NCBI RefSeq assembly: GCF_051200875.1
Contig: NZ_CP195191.1
Coordinates: 2,480,001-2,544,000, forward strand
Reading direction: 5' to 3'
Length of the DNA stretch: 64,000 bases
DNA from: Pseudotabrizicola sp051200875
GTDB lineage: Bacteria > Pseudomonadota > Alphaproteobacteria > Rhodobacterales > Rhodobacteraceae
This document shows positions 1 to 7,558 of the stretch, in pieces. The position numbers and the translations under genes were made by a program. Every line of letters starts with the position of its first letter. Position 1 is the first letter of the stretch. The notes under the pieces are model-generated. The model was given only the letters and a program-made list of their open reading frames with translations, ran no database searches and had not been told where the DNA came from.

Positions 1-617
1 TTGTCATGCGTGACCATCAAGGTGGTCGTGCCACGGGCCTGACCCAGCCTTTTCAGGATGTTGACGACATTTGCACTGCTGTCCCGGTCAAGCGCGGCGG
101 TTGGTTCATCGGCCATGATCACATCAGGGTTGCCGACCAAGGCCCGCGCGATTGCAACACGTTGCTTTTGCCCGCCGGAAAGGTTCGCGGGCAGATAGTG
201 CAATCTTTCGGACAAACCCAGCAAAGCAAGGGAGTGGGCGGCGGCGCGAGCGGACCATTGGTCATCGACCCGTCCATGAACCTGAAGACCCATCGTGACA
301 TTCTGGATGGCTGTCAGGCTTTCGTGCAGGTTATGGGCCTGAAAGATGAACCCAAGGCGACGCCGCAGAAGGATGAGGTCGGTCTCTGATGCGGCGTTCA
401 ACTCATGCCCCAAAAGTTGGGCCGAGCCTTCTTGGACATCCCGCAGGCAGCCCAGAAGCGTAAGCAAGGTCGTCTTGCCCGAACCAGAGGGGCCAACAAG
501 AGCGGTAAAGCTGCCGCGAGGGATGGAAAGGTCGATGTCGAAAAGCGCCTGCTTGCGGGCCTCGCCGGTTCCGAACCAGTGGTTCAGACGTGTAGCGGTT
601 ATGGGGAACTGGTCCAT
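1..617 (-). CDS. DevA-type ABC transporter ATPase (3' end cut by window edge)
   Basis: This is the ATP-binding subunit of a MacB/DevA-type export ABC transporter, energising the permease and membrane-fusion protein encoded just upstream. Reading the minus strand from ATG at 617, the Walker A GPSGSGKTT lies near residue 40, followed by a Q-loop (FIFQAHN), the ABC signature LSGGQKQRVAIARAL and Walker B VIMADEPTAALD, then the start of the switch region (MVTHD), where the window ends. About 205 residues are visible of a usual 230-240. The start lies 11 bp after the stop of the permease gene, as expected for the last gene of a three-gene operon. The substrate cannot be told; DevBCA systems export glycolipids or other hydrophobic molecules. 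Confidence 0.9.
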   Translation of the reverse strand, partial: MDQFPITATRLNHWFGTGEARKQALFDIDLSIPRGSFTALVGPSGSGKTTLLTLLGCLRDVQEGSAQLLGHELNAASETDLILLRRRLGFIFQAHNLHESLTAIQNVTMGLQVHGRVDDQWSARAAAHSLALLGLSERLHYLPANLSGGQKQRVAIARALVGNPDVIMADEPTAALDRDSSANVVNILKRLGQARGTTTLMVTHD

Positions 618-628
618 CGCCTCTGCCC

Positions 629-1801
629 CTAGAACAAATCGGCCGGATCGGCGGCGGCAAGTCTTCGCGTCGCGATCGCCCCCGAGATCGTTGAAAAGAC
701 AATGGTGCCAAGGAAGACGCCAATGGCCATGGTCGGTGTCATCATAAGTGGCAGCGTTGTCATCTTGCCCATGAAGGTCAGGATGGCCGTGCCGATGAGA
801 AGCCCCGGAATGAAACCAAGGATGCCCAGCACCAAAGCCTCTTCGAAAACGACGCCCAAGAAAAACCCGGGGCCGTAGCCCATTGCCTTGAAGGTTGCGT
901 ATTCCTTGAGGTGGTCTGCCACGTCGGTCGACAGCACCTGATAGACGATGACCAGACCGACGAGAATGCCGATGATGACCCCAAAACCAAAGATCAGGCC
1001 GGTGGGGCGTTTCGTCTGTTGGTAGGTCAACTCTTCCTGACCTGCTTGCGTGTAGGTTCTGATCCGCAGGCTTTTGTCCGAAATCAGATCATGTAGGCGG
1101 GTGACGACCGTTTCGGCATTTGCCCCCGGTGCCACCTTTAAAAGGATATGGTCGGGGGCCGCCGACCTGCGCGCAGCAAAGAGCGTCAGGAAGGTCTGGT
1201 CGGAGGTGAACATGTATCCATCGCCGCCGAAGCCACCCCCGCCCGAAAAGGTATCATACAAGGTCAGCGTCTTGCCTGAGGTTTCGAACGACACCGGCGT
1301 TTGGGGGCGGATGGCGGCGGTTTCGTCGCGTGGCAGACTTCGCGCAAGGCGATCCAGCAGGGCGGACATTTGCACCTGAAGCGGGCCGCTCTTTGCGGCA
1401 ATGTCAGGCGCAAGAAACTCTGGCTGGGCTGGGTCAATGCCAAAGGTGGTCAGGGCAAGGTTGGCGGGTTCTCGTTGCCAATTGGTGTTCGCAAGAAACA
1501 ACCCCATGCCGGCCGTGACATCGGGGTCTTCCATAGCCTGAAGCATCCATTGCCGGGCGACATTTCCGCCTTCGTTCAGGGCGTTCGAGTCACTGGCCGA
1601 AATCATGATATCCGCGCGGAAGAAGGCATAGGGCTTGAGCGTGGCAATGGCCATCGAGTTCATGATGCCAAGTTGCACGAAGACCAGCACATTGGCGAAA
1701 GCTACCCCCGCCAAGGCCGCCCCAAAACGCGTTCGGGAATGGGTGAGTTGCAACCATCCGATGGGAAGGCGGCCAAAAAGAGCCTGCAAAAGCCGGCTCA
1801 T
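629..1801 (-). CDS. DevC-type ABC transporter permease
   Basis: An inner-membrane permease of the FtsX/DevC type, 390 residues. The arrangement is typical: one membrane segment near residues 22-45, a large periplasmic domain (about 50-270), then three C-terminal segments starting near residue 270 (LIFGFGVIIGILVGLVIVYQVL), with the conserved stretch DVADHLKEYATFKAMGYG in the loop. The domain contains a glycine-rich loop, SGGGGFGGDGYMF. The ATG overlaps the stop of the membrane-fusion gene by 4 bp, so translation is probably coupled. Together the three genes form a tripartite exporter needing an outer-membrane TolC-like partner, which is not in this window. Confidence 0.9.
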   Translation of the reverse strand: MSRLLQALFGRLPIGWLQLTHSRTRFGAALAGVAFANVLVFVQLGIMNSMAIATLKPYAFFRADIMISASDSNALNEGGNVARQWMLQAMEDPDVTAGMGLFLANTNWQREPANLALTTFGIDPAQPEFLAPDIAAKSGPLQVQMSALLDRLARSLPRDETAAIRPQTPVSFETSGKTLTLYDTFSGGGGFGGDGYMFTSDQTFLTLFAARRSAAPDHILLKVAPGANAETVVTRLHDLISDKSLRIRTYTQAGQEELTYQQTKRPTGLIFGFGVIIGILVGLVIVYQVLSTDVADHLKEYATFKAMGYGPGFFLGVVFEEALVLGILGFIPGLLIGTAILTFMGKMTTLPLMMTPTMAIGVFLGTIVFSTISGAIATRRLAAADPADLF

Positions 1802-3012
1802 TGAATGCGACCCGAATGGGTGTCGATCCGTGCGATGACTTCGAGATTGATGAAGCGAGCGGCGACTTCGGTCGAGGCATCGTCAAGTGCAACCATGACC
1901 TTGACCACACGCGCATCCGTGTTTGCCGCCGTGTCGTCCGACAGCAAGCCCTGCCGTCCCACGGTCAAACCAATAGACGCCACTTTGCCCTGAAAGGTGT
2001 GGCCCAAAGCGGTAGAGACCAGTTCGACGGGCTGACCGACCTTGACCTGAACGATCCGGTCCTGCCAGATTTCGACCTCGGCCATCATGACACTGATATC
2101 GCCCATCTCAAGAATACCCTCGGCGGGCGGGCGTTGTCCGGGTGTTGTGTGGATGTCAAGAATGGTCCCGTCTATGGGGGCCAAGACCGTTGAGCGGACC
2201 AAATCGGCTTCTGCGCGGTCAAGATCCGCGCGTGCGGCATCAAGGTTGCGTTCGGCAACAACAACATCGGGCTGGTCATCAATGGCCACAGCCGTAAATC
2301 GGGCCAAGGTTGCTTCAGCCCGTGCAACGGAAGCAAGGGCCTGCCGTTCGGCGGCTTGCACAGCATCAAGTGTGGCTTGCGTGGTGACTGCACGCGTGAA
2401 CAGATCGGCGGTGCGCTGGCGCTGCGATGTTGTCTCATCGGCTGCAGCTCGGGCCTGATCCAAGGCGGCTTGCGCCTCATCGCGGCTGGTCTGCACCGTT
2501 GCCTTGGTCTGCGCGAGCGTTGCCTCGCGAACGGCAAGATTGGCCTCGGCCAACAGGACCGCACTTTCAAGGACAGAAACATTGTCGAGCATTGCCAAAG
2601 CATCCCCGCGATGCACCTTATCTCCGATCCGCACCAGTATTTCGGACACCCGCGCATCGCCCGCACCATAAGGCGCTGCCACAACGGAAACATCCCCGCG
2701 TGGCAAAAGGCGCGCCAAGCCAACAACATCTGTTGGCCGCATCGTTTCAGCCATATCTTTTGGAAGTTCGACTTCCGGCGGCAAGGCAATTGGATTGGAC
2801 GCCCCCCCGCCCGGAATTAGCCCGGTCATTTCGTAGAATTTCTTCAACCCCGGCGGCTGGTAATACATTCCCATGACGCCGCCGGAAAACAGCAGGGCAG
2901 GGATCAAGAGCACAAGAAAGATGCGTCGGTCAAAGCGCAAGAGCCTTTGACTTCGCGTGGTTGGCGGCTTGGCGAAGTCCAGCGGCAGATCATCTGATGG
3001 CGTGTCTGACAT
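1798..3012 (-). CDS. HlyD/DevB-type membrane fusion protein
   Basis: Periplasmic adaptor of the exporter, 404 residues, first gene of the operon. It has a short cytoplasmic N-terminus, one membrane segment near residues 31-49 (IFLVLLIPALLFSGGVMGMYY), a biotinyl-lipoyl half-motif, a long coiled-coil hairpin (about 150-260, rich in Ala/Glu/Arg) and a closing barrel with LAPIDGTILDIHTTPGQ. This is the normal DevB/HlyD build. The upstream 177 bp are shared with the divergent Rrf2 regulator and contain an FNR-like box at 3065-3078, so oxygen- or NO-dependent control is possible but unproven. Confidence 0.9.
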   Translation of the reverse strand: MSDTPSDDLPLDFAKPPTTRSQRLLRFDRRIFLVLLIPALLFSGGVMGMYYQPPGLKKFYEMTGLIPGGGASNPIALPPEVELPKDMAETMRPTDVVGLARLLPRGDVSVVAAPYGAGDARVSEILVRIGDKVHRGDALAMLDNVSVLESAVLLAEANLAVREATLAQTKATVQTSRDEAQAALDQARAAADETTSQRQRTADLFTRAVTTQATLDAVQAAERQALASVARAEATLARFTAVAIDDQPDVVVAERNLDAARADLDRAEADLVRSTVLAPIDGTILDIHTTPGQRPPAEGILEMGDISVMMAEVEIWQDRIVQVKVGQPVELVSTALGHTFQGKVASIGLTVGRQGLLSDDTAANTDARVVKVMVALDDASTEVAARFINLEVIARIDTHSGRIQ

Positions 3013-3064
3013 GTTCGTTTCCTGTCTGATCGCCGCATCTAACGTTCAAACCAACATTCGCGAG

Positions 3065-3078
3065 ATGACTTAAATCAA
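3065..3078. promoter_or_regulatory. FNR/FnrL-like box between exporter and Rrf2 gene
   Basis: ATGACTTAAATCAA (reverse complement TTGATTTAAGTCAT) resembles the FNR/FnrL consensus TTGAT-N4-ATCAA with one good half-site and one imperfect one. It differs from the box at 37819-37832 at two of 14 positions. It lies 52 bp upstream of the HlyD start codon and 110 bp upstream of the Rrf2 start. A second short palindrome, ATTCGAAT, follows a few bases later. Binding is inferred only. Confidence 0.35.
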
Positions 3079-3188
3079 TAAATTCGAATCTTTAATGTGC
3101 GAGACTTGCATCTGTGCTGCCAGAAAAGCCGAATTCCGTTGCCCGGTTTTCGTCCTGTGTGCTGGCCCTTTTGGAAAAGGAAATCGAG

Positions 3189-3656
3189 ATGCGGCTGACC
3201 ACTCGGACAAATCTTGCCGTTCGGGTGCTGATGTTCTGCGCCGTGAACCAAGGGCGCATTGTGCGGACCCCGGAAATCGCCGAGCGCTGCAACGCCAGTG
3301 TCAACCACCTGTTTCAAGTCGTGAACCTGTTGCAGGAACTTGGTTTCATTCAAACCCAGCGCGGACGGGCGGGCGGGGTTCGGCTGGCGCGAGCCGCCGA
3401 GCAGATTTCGATTGGAGCCGTGTTTCGAGAATTCGAAGCGGGCGCACCCTTTGCCGAATGTTTCGACGAAAAGACCAACACCTGCCCGCTGCATCAAACC
3501 TGTCGCCTGCGCGGGTACATTCACCGCGCGCTGGAGGCCTTTTATCACGAACTGGACTTGATCACGCTGGATGATCTGGTGCGCGGCAATTGTGGCCTGG
3601 TTGGGCTATTGGACCTTGCTCCGAAAGTTCCAGAAACCTGCCTTTCGGATCGGTAA
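3189..3656 (+). CDS. Rrf2 family regulator, NsrR-like
   Basis: A 155-residue transcription factor with an N-terminal winged helix (MRLTTRTNLAVRVLMFCAV; recognition region ASVNHLFQVVNLLQELGFI) and three cysteines C91, C99 and C105 in the linker that ligates an Fe-S cluster in NsrR and IscR. The first cysteine coincides with C91 of E. coli NsrR. Family knowledge suggests it senses NO or redox state through the cluster. The ATG at 3189 is chosen because the family begins MRLT and AAAAGGAAATCGAG precedes it; the frame is open further upstream to 3114. It is divergent from the exporter operon, which is its likely target, and convergent with cbbR1. Confidence 0.85.
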   Translation: MRLTTRTNLAVRVLMFCAVNQGRIVRTPEIAERCNASVNHLFQVVNLLQELGFIQTQRGRAGGVRLARAAEQISIGAVFREFEAGAPFAECFDEKTNTCPLHQTCRLRGYIHRALEAFYHELDLITLDDLVRGNCGLVGLLDLAPKVPETCLSDR

Positions 3657-3733
3657 GCGTGGCAGTGGCCGCTCGTCCAACCGTTACTTCGCGGCAATTG
3701 GAAAGGCTTTGCGTAAGGGCATCAACGCCCGCC

Positions 3734-4666
3734 CTAACGCGTGGACGCCGCTTTGCCCGTTGCCAAGGCTTTCGGGACCGGAGCGCACCCTTTTCCAAAC
3801 AAGATGTCAAGGAAGGCCAAAGCCCCGACGGAAAGACGTTTGCCCTGAGGCCATGCGACATGCCAGTGGCGCAAGAGAGGAAAGTCTTCCAAGGCAAGTT
3901 CGGTCAGATAGCCTTGCTCAAGCTCTAATAGCGCCGATCCCCTTGAAAGCACCGAAAGGCCAAGCCCTGCCATAACGGCCTGCTTGATCGCCTCGTTGGC
4001 GCCCAGTTCCATGCGGACCAGCGGCTCGATCCCTTGCTGTTTGAACCACCGTTCCGCAGCAATCCTTGTGCCCGACCCCTGTTCCCGCATGACGAAAGCC
4101 TCGGTCGCAAGGTCGGTTGGCTGCACCGGCTTGCCCGCCAAGCGGTGATCGGGTGGCGCAACCATCACCAGTGGATTTTCGGCAAATCTGTGGGATTCCG
4201 CATCAAGGCCCTCTGGCGGTGTGCCAAGGATGTAGAGATCGTCCTCATTTTCGGCAAATCGACCAAGGAGTTCTTCGCGGTTGCCCACGGTCAGAGAGAC
4301 GTCAATTCCCGGATGCGCCCGGCAAAATTCGCCAAGGCGGCGGGGAATGTCATATTTTGCCGTGGACACGATTCCAATGCGAAGCCGCCCTCGCGCCATG
4401 CCAGAGAGATCGGCCAAACGCATTTCCATCTGCTCCAACTCGCCCAACAGGTCACGGGCCGAGCGCAAGACAACCTCGCCGGCCTCCGTCAGAAACAACC
4501 GCCGCCCAAGCCGTTCGATCAGCGCCATACCGACCTGATCTTCAAGCTGGCGAACCTGCGTGAAAACAGCGGGTTGTGTCAGGTTCAGCGACTCTGCCGC
4601 ACGGGTATAGGACAGGTGGCGCGCAACCTCCTGAAAGATCTGCAATTGCCGAAGACTGACATGCAA
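3734..4666 (-). CDS. cbbR: CbbR, LysR-type activator of the cbbLSQO operon
   Basis: LysR-type regulator, 310 residues: N-terminal helix-turn-helix (LSYTRAAESLNLTQPAVFTQVRQLEDQVG) and a two-lobed effector domain with the CbbR hallmarks STAKYDIPRRLGEF, VGNREELL, EQGSGTR and NEAIKQAVMAGLGLSVLS. CbbR activates Calvin-cycle genes in response to metabolites such as RuBP or phosphoenolpyruvate. The only start fitting the family N-terminus is TTG at 4666, preceded at 7 bp by GAAAAGG. It is divergent from cbbL with a 129-bp spacer holding an ATTCA-N6-TGAAT palindrome. It differs clearly from the second CbbR at 9.8-10.8 kb, so the two are not a recent duplication. Confidence 0.93.
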   Translation of the reverse strand: MHVSLRQLQIFQEVARHLSYTRAAESLNLTQPAVFTQVRQLEDQVGMALIERLGRRLFLTEAGEVVLRSARDLLGELEQMEMRLADLSGMARGRLRIGIVSTAKYDIPRRLGEFCRAHPGIDVSLTVGNREELLGRFAENEDDLYILGTPPEGLDAESHRFAENPLVMVAPPDHRLAGKPVQPTDLATEAFVMREQGSGTRIAAERWFKQQGIEPLVRMELGANEAIKQAVMAGLGLSVLSRGSALLELEQGYLTELALEDFPLLRHWHVAWPQGKRLSVGALAFLDILFGKGCAPVPKALATGKAASTR

Positions 4667-4710
4667 AGGAATAACCTTTTCTAAAGTCTTTCACTAAAAA
4701 CTATTCATTT

Positions 4711-4726
4711 TTCTGAATTCACGCAA
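4711..4726. promoter_or_regulatory. Candidate CbbR operator of cbbLSQO
   Basis: The spacer between cbbR1 and cbbL contains ATTCATTTTTCTGAAT, an inverted repeat (ATTCA-N6-TGAAT) that includes the LysR-type T-N11-A signature. Its last 12 bases, ATTTTTCTGAAT, recur exactly in the spacer between cbbR2 and cbbF. A second shared string, AAGGTTATT, lies near 4671-4679 on the minus strand and near 10790-10798 on the plus strand. Shared sequence is observed; CbbR binding is inferred. Confidence 0.5.
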
Positions 4727-4795
4727 GTTCATAACCTGCCCCTCAGAACCGGATGGAAACATTCGAACCGCAACCGCCTGGGAGGAGACCGGGAC

Positions 4796-6226
4796 ATGAA
4801 CGCACAGCCAAAGAAAAGATATGACGCCGGTGTCAAAGAATACCGGTCGACCTACTGGGAACCGGAATATGCGGTGAAAGAGACCGATATTCTTGCGGTT
4901 TTCAAGGTGATCCCACAGGCAGGCGTGCCGCGCGAAGAAGCCGCCGCCGCTGTGGCAGCCGAAAGCTCGACCGGGACATGGACGACGGTCTGGACCGACC
5001 TTCTGACCGACCTTGACCATTACAAGGGTCGCGCCTACCGGATCGAGGATGTGCCCGGCCATGACGATGCCTTCTATGCCTTCATCGCCTATCCGGCAGA
5101 CCTGTTCGAAGAAGGCTCGGTCGTCAACGTCTTCACCTCGCTCGTAGGCAACGTCTTTGGTTTCAAGGCCGTCCGCAGCCTGCGTCTGGAAGATGTGCGC
5201 TTCCCGATCTGGTTCGTGAAAACCTGTTTTGGCCCGCCCCATGGCATCCATGTTGAACGCGACAAGCTGGACAAATACGGCCGCCCACTTTTGGGCTGCA
5301 CGATCAAGCCGAAACTGGGCCTCTCGGCCAAGAATTATGGCCGCGCCGTCTATGAATGCCTGCGCGGCGGGCTGGATTTCACCAAGGACGACGAAAACGT
5401 CAATTCGCAGCCCTTCATGCGTTGGCGTGACCGTTTCGATTTCTGCCAAGAGGCCATCGTCAAATCCGAGGCGGAAACGGGCGAGCGCAAGGGCCACTAT
5501 ATGAACGTGACCGCGCCCACGGTCGAAGAAATGTTCCGCCGCGCCGAATATGCCAAGGAAATCGGCACGCCGATCATCATGTCGGATTACATCACGCTGG
5601 GTTGGGCCGCGCACAATTCGCTGTCGAAATGGTGCCGCGACAATGGCATGCTGTTGCACGTCCACCGCGCCATGCATGCGGTGCTGGACCGCAACCCCAA
5701 TCACGGCATCAACTTCCGCGTTCTGGCCAAGCTTTTGCGGCTTCTGGGCGGCGACCATCTGCATTCCGGCACAGTGGTCGGCAAGCTGGAAGGCGACCGC
5801 GAGGCCACCCTTGGTTGGATCGACCTGATGCGCGACCGCTATGTGAAAGAAGACCGCTCGCGCGGCATCTTCTTCGATCAGGACTGGGGCTCGATGCCCG
5901 GTGTCTTCCCGGTCGCCTCGGGCGGCATCCATGTCTGGCACATGCCGGCGCTGGTCTCGATCTTCGGCAATGACTCGGTCCTGCAATTCGGCGGCGGCAC
6001 CCTTGGCCATCCATGGGGCAATGCGGCGGGCGCCGCGGCCAACCGCGTGGCGCTGGAGGCCTGCGTTCAGGCCCGCAACGAGGGCCGCCAGATCGAAAAG
6101 GAAGGCAAAGACATCCTGATCAACGCCGCCAAGCACAGCCCGGAACTGAAGGTCGCCATGGAGACCTGGAAGGAAATCAAGTTCGAGTTTGACACCGTCG
6201 ACAAGCTCGACGTGCAACACCGCTGA
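4796..6226 (+). CDS. cbbL: RuBisCO large subunit, form IA
   Basis: Ribulose-1,5-bisphosphate carboxylase large chain, 476 residues, the CO2-fixing enzyme of the Calvin cycle. The N-terminus (KKRYDAGVKEYRSTYWEPEY) and overall sequence match the green-like proteobacterial form IA rather than the red-like form IC. Catalytic elements are intact: TIKPKLGL with K171, the carbamylated lysine K197 in GGLDFTKDDE, and HVHRAMHA. The start follows a strong GGGAGGAG. It heads a cbbL-cbbS-cbbQ-cbbO operon; CbbQ/CbbO is the cognate activase for form IA. The block resembles the form IA cluster of Rhodobacter capsulatus, regarded as laterally acquired. Confidence 0.97.
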   Translation: MNAQPKKRYDAGVKEYRSTYWEPEYAVKETDILAVFKVIPQAGVPREEAAAAVAAESSTGTWTTVWTDLLTDLDHYKGRAYRIEDVPGHDDAFYAFIAYPADLFEEGSVVNVFTSLVGNVFGFKAVRSLRLEDVRFPIWFVKTCFGPPHGIHVERDKLDKYGRPLLGCTIKPKLGLSAKNYGRAVYECLRGGLDFTKDDENVNSQPFMRWRDRFDFCQEAIVKSEAETGERKGHYMNVTAPTVEEMFRRAEYAKEIGTPIIMSDYITLGWAAHNSLSKWCRDNGMLLHVHRAMHAVLDRNPNHGINFRVLAKLLRLLGGDHLHSGTVVGKLEGDREATLGWIDLMRDRYVKEDRSRGIFFDQDWGSMPGVFPVASGGIHVWHMPALVSIFGNDSVLQFGGGTLGHPWGNAAGAAANRVALEACVQARNEGRQIEKEGKDILINAAKHSPELKVAMETWKEIKFEFDTVDKLDVQHR

Positions 6227-6238
6227 TCATTTTCTGTC

Positions 6239-6302
6239 TGAAAATATCCCGGGGGTAGGCGCTTTGCCCCGCAAAGCGACAGGGGGCAGCGCCCCCTGAC
6301 CC
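6239..6302. repeat. Dispersed GC-rich palindromic repeat inside the cbbL-cbbS spacer
   Basis: The spacer contains AAATATCCCGGGG (6242-6254), a hairpin CGCTTTGC-CCC-GCAAAGCG (6260-6278) and a hairpin GGGGGC-AGC-GCCCCC (6282-6296). The first block and CAGGGGGC recur at 56017-56079, so this is a multi-copy intergenic element. In this mRNA the stems could act as processing or stability structures between cbbL and cbbS. Confidence 0.6.
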
Positions 6303-6325
6303 GGCCAACCGCAAGGACCACCAAA

Positions 6326-6679
6326 ATGACCGTACAGGACTACACCTCCCGCCTTTCCGATCCCGCCAGCCGCAAGATGGGCACCTTTTCCTATCTGCCG
6401 GAAATGACCCAAGACCAGATCCGCAAGCAGGTGGAATGGATCGTCAAGCACGGCTGGAACCCGGCCATCGAACATACCGAGCCGCAATTTGCCCGCTCGA
6501 ATTACTGGTACATGTGGAAGCTTCCGATGTTCGGGGAAACCGATGTCGATGCGATCATGGCCGAGCTGGAAGCCTGCCACAAAGCGAACCCCGGCAACCA
6601 TGTCCGCCTGCTTGGTTACAACAACTTCACCCAGTCTCAGGGGGCCAACATGGTGGTCTATCGCGGAGCACCGGTCTGA
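6326..6679 (+). CDS. cbbS: RuBisCO small subunit, form IA
   Basis: Small subunit of 117 residues that caps the L8S8 holoenzyme. It carries the family signatures FSYLPEMTQDQIRKQVEWIVKHGWNPAIEHTE, YWYMWKLPMFGE and VRLLGYNNFTQSQG. Short length without the extended C-terminal hairpin of red-like enzymes agrees with form IA. AAGGA stands 9 bp before the ATG. It lies 99 bp after cbbL, longer than usual, because a repeat element occupies the spacer. Confidence 0.97.
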   Translation: MTVQDYTSRLSDPASRKMGTFSYLPEMTQDQIRKQVEWIVKHGWNPAIEHTEPQFARSNYWYMWKLPMFGETDVDAIMAELEACHKANPGNHVRLLGYNNFTQSQGANMVVYRGAPV

Positions 6680-6689
6680 GTTGGGATGA

Positions 6690-6718
6690 CGGCCCGCCGA
6701 GTTCTCCCCGGCGGGCCG
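6690..6718 (+). promoter_or_regulatory. Strong stem-loop between cbbS and cbbQ
   Basis: CGGCCCGCCG (6690-6699) pairs perfectly with CGGCGGGCCG (6709-6718) across a 9-base loop, just after the cbbS stop. There is no T-run, so it is not a classic terminator. It could cap the abundant cbbLS message and lower cbbQO expression, as expected when a structural enzyme is needed in excess of its activase. Confidence 0.55.
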
Positions 6719-6754
6719 ATGAAAGGTCGGGAACGGTGACGGAAGCGGGGTCTT

Positions 6755-7558
6755 ATGAAGGATATGATTGCAGATCATCAGATGGCAGAAGAGCCGTGGT
6801 ATCGCCCCGTTGGTGATGAGATGGCTCTGTTTCAGGCAGCCTATGCTGCGCGGATGCCTGTCATGCTGAAAGGCCCGACGGGATGTGGGAAAACGCGATT
6901 CGTCGAACATATGGCCTGGCGTCTGGGGCGCCCGCTTGTGACCGTTGCCTGCAATGAGGATATGACCGCGTCAGATCTGGTCGGGCGCTATTTGCTTGAT
7001 GCAAACGGCACCCGTTGGCAGGACGGGCCTTTGACGCTTGCTGCCCGTCACGGGGCGATCTGCTATCTGGATGAGGTTGTCGAGGCGCGGCAGGATACGA
7101 CGGTGGTCATTCACCCGTTGACCGACAATCGGCGGGTTCTGCCGTTGGAAAAGAAGGGTGAACTGCTGAAAGCGCATCCCGACTTCTTTCTGATCATCAG
7201 CTACAATCCCGGATACCAGTCGCTGATGAAAGACCTGAAGCAATCGACAAAGCAGCGGTTTGGTGCCTTGGATTTCACCTGGCCTGCGCCCGAGATCGAG
7301 GTCGAAATCGTGGCCCACGAAGCTGGCGTTGATGCGCAAACGGCGAAGAAGCTAGTGGATATCGGGGCAAGGGCCCGGAACCTGAAGGGTCACGGTCTGG
7401 ATGAAGGCGTCTCGACCCGCATGTTGATCCATGCTGGGAGGCTGATTGCACAAGGGGTTGCTGCTGTCCCGGCCTGCACCATGGCGATTGTCCGGCCCAT
7501 TACTGATGATCCCGATATACGGGATGCGCTTGATGCCGCTGTCAGCACCTTCTTCTGA
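6755..7558 (+). CDS. cbbQ: CbbQ, MoxR-family AAA+ RuBisCO activase subunit
   Basis: A 267-residue AAA+ ATPase of the MoxR/NorQ group. Walker A GPTGCGKT is near residues 39-46, Walker B AICYLDEVVEAR near residues 104-115, followed by sensor 1 (FLIISYNPGYQ). CbbQ hexamers associate with CbbO and remodel inhibited form I RuBisCO, removing sugar phosphates. It is third in the cbbLSQO operon; the downstream cbbO start overlaps it by 26 bp. The Shine-Dalgarno sequence is weak; a second ATG at 6764 is an alternative. Confidence 0.93.
   Translation: MKDMIADHQMAEEPWYRPVGDEMALFQAAYAARMPVMLKGPTGCGKTRFVEHMAWRLGRPLVTVACNEDMTASDLVGRYLLDANGTRWQDGPLTLAARHGAICYLDEVVEARQDTTVVIHPLTDNRRVLPLEKKGELLKAHPDFFLIISYNPGYQSLMKDLKQSTKQRFGALDFTWPAPEIEVEIVAHEAGVDAQTAKKLVDIGARARNLKGHGLDEGVSTRMLIHAGRLIAQGVAAVPACTMAIVRPITDDPDIRDALDAAVSTFF

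Noticed and set aside
4694..6220. A 508-codon minus-strand frame opposite cbbL
   Set aside because: It is a high-GC antisense shadow of cbbL; the translation has no family likeness and the start region lies in the cbb promoter.
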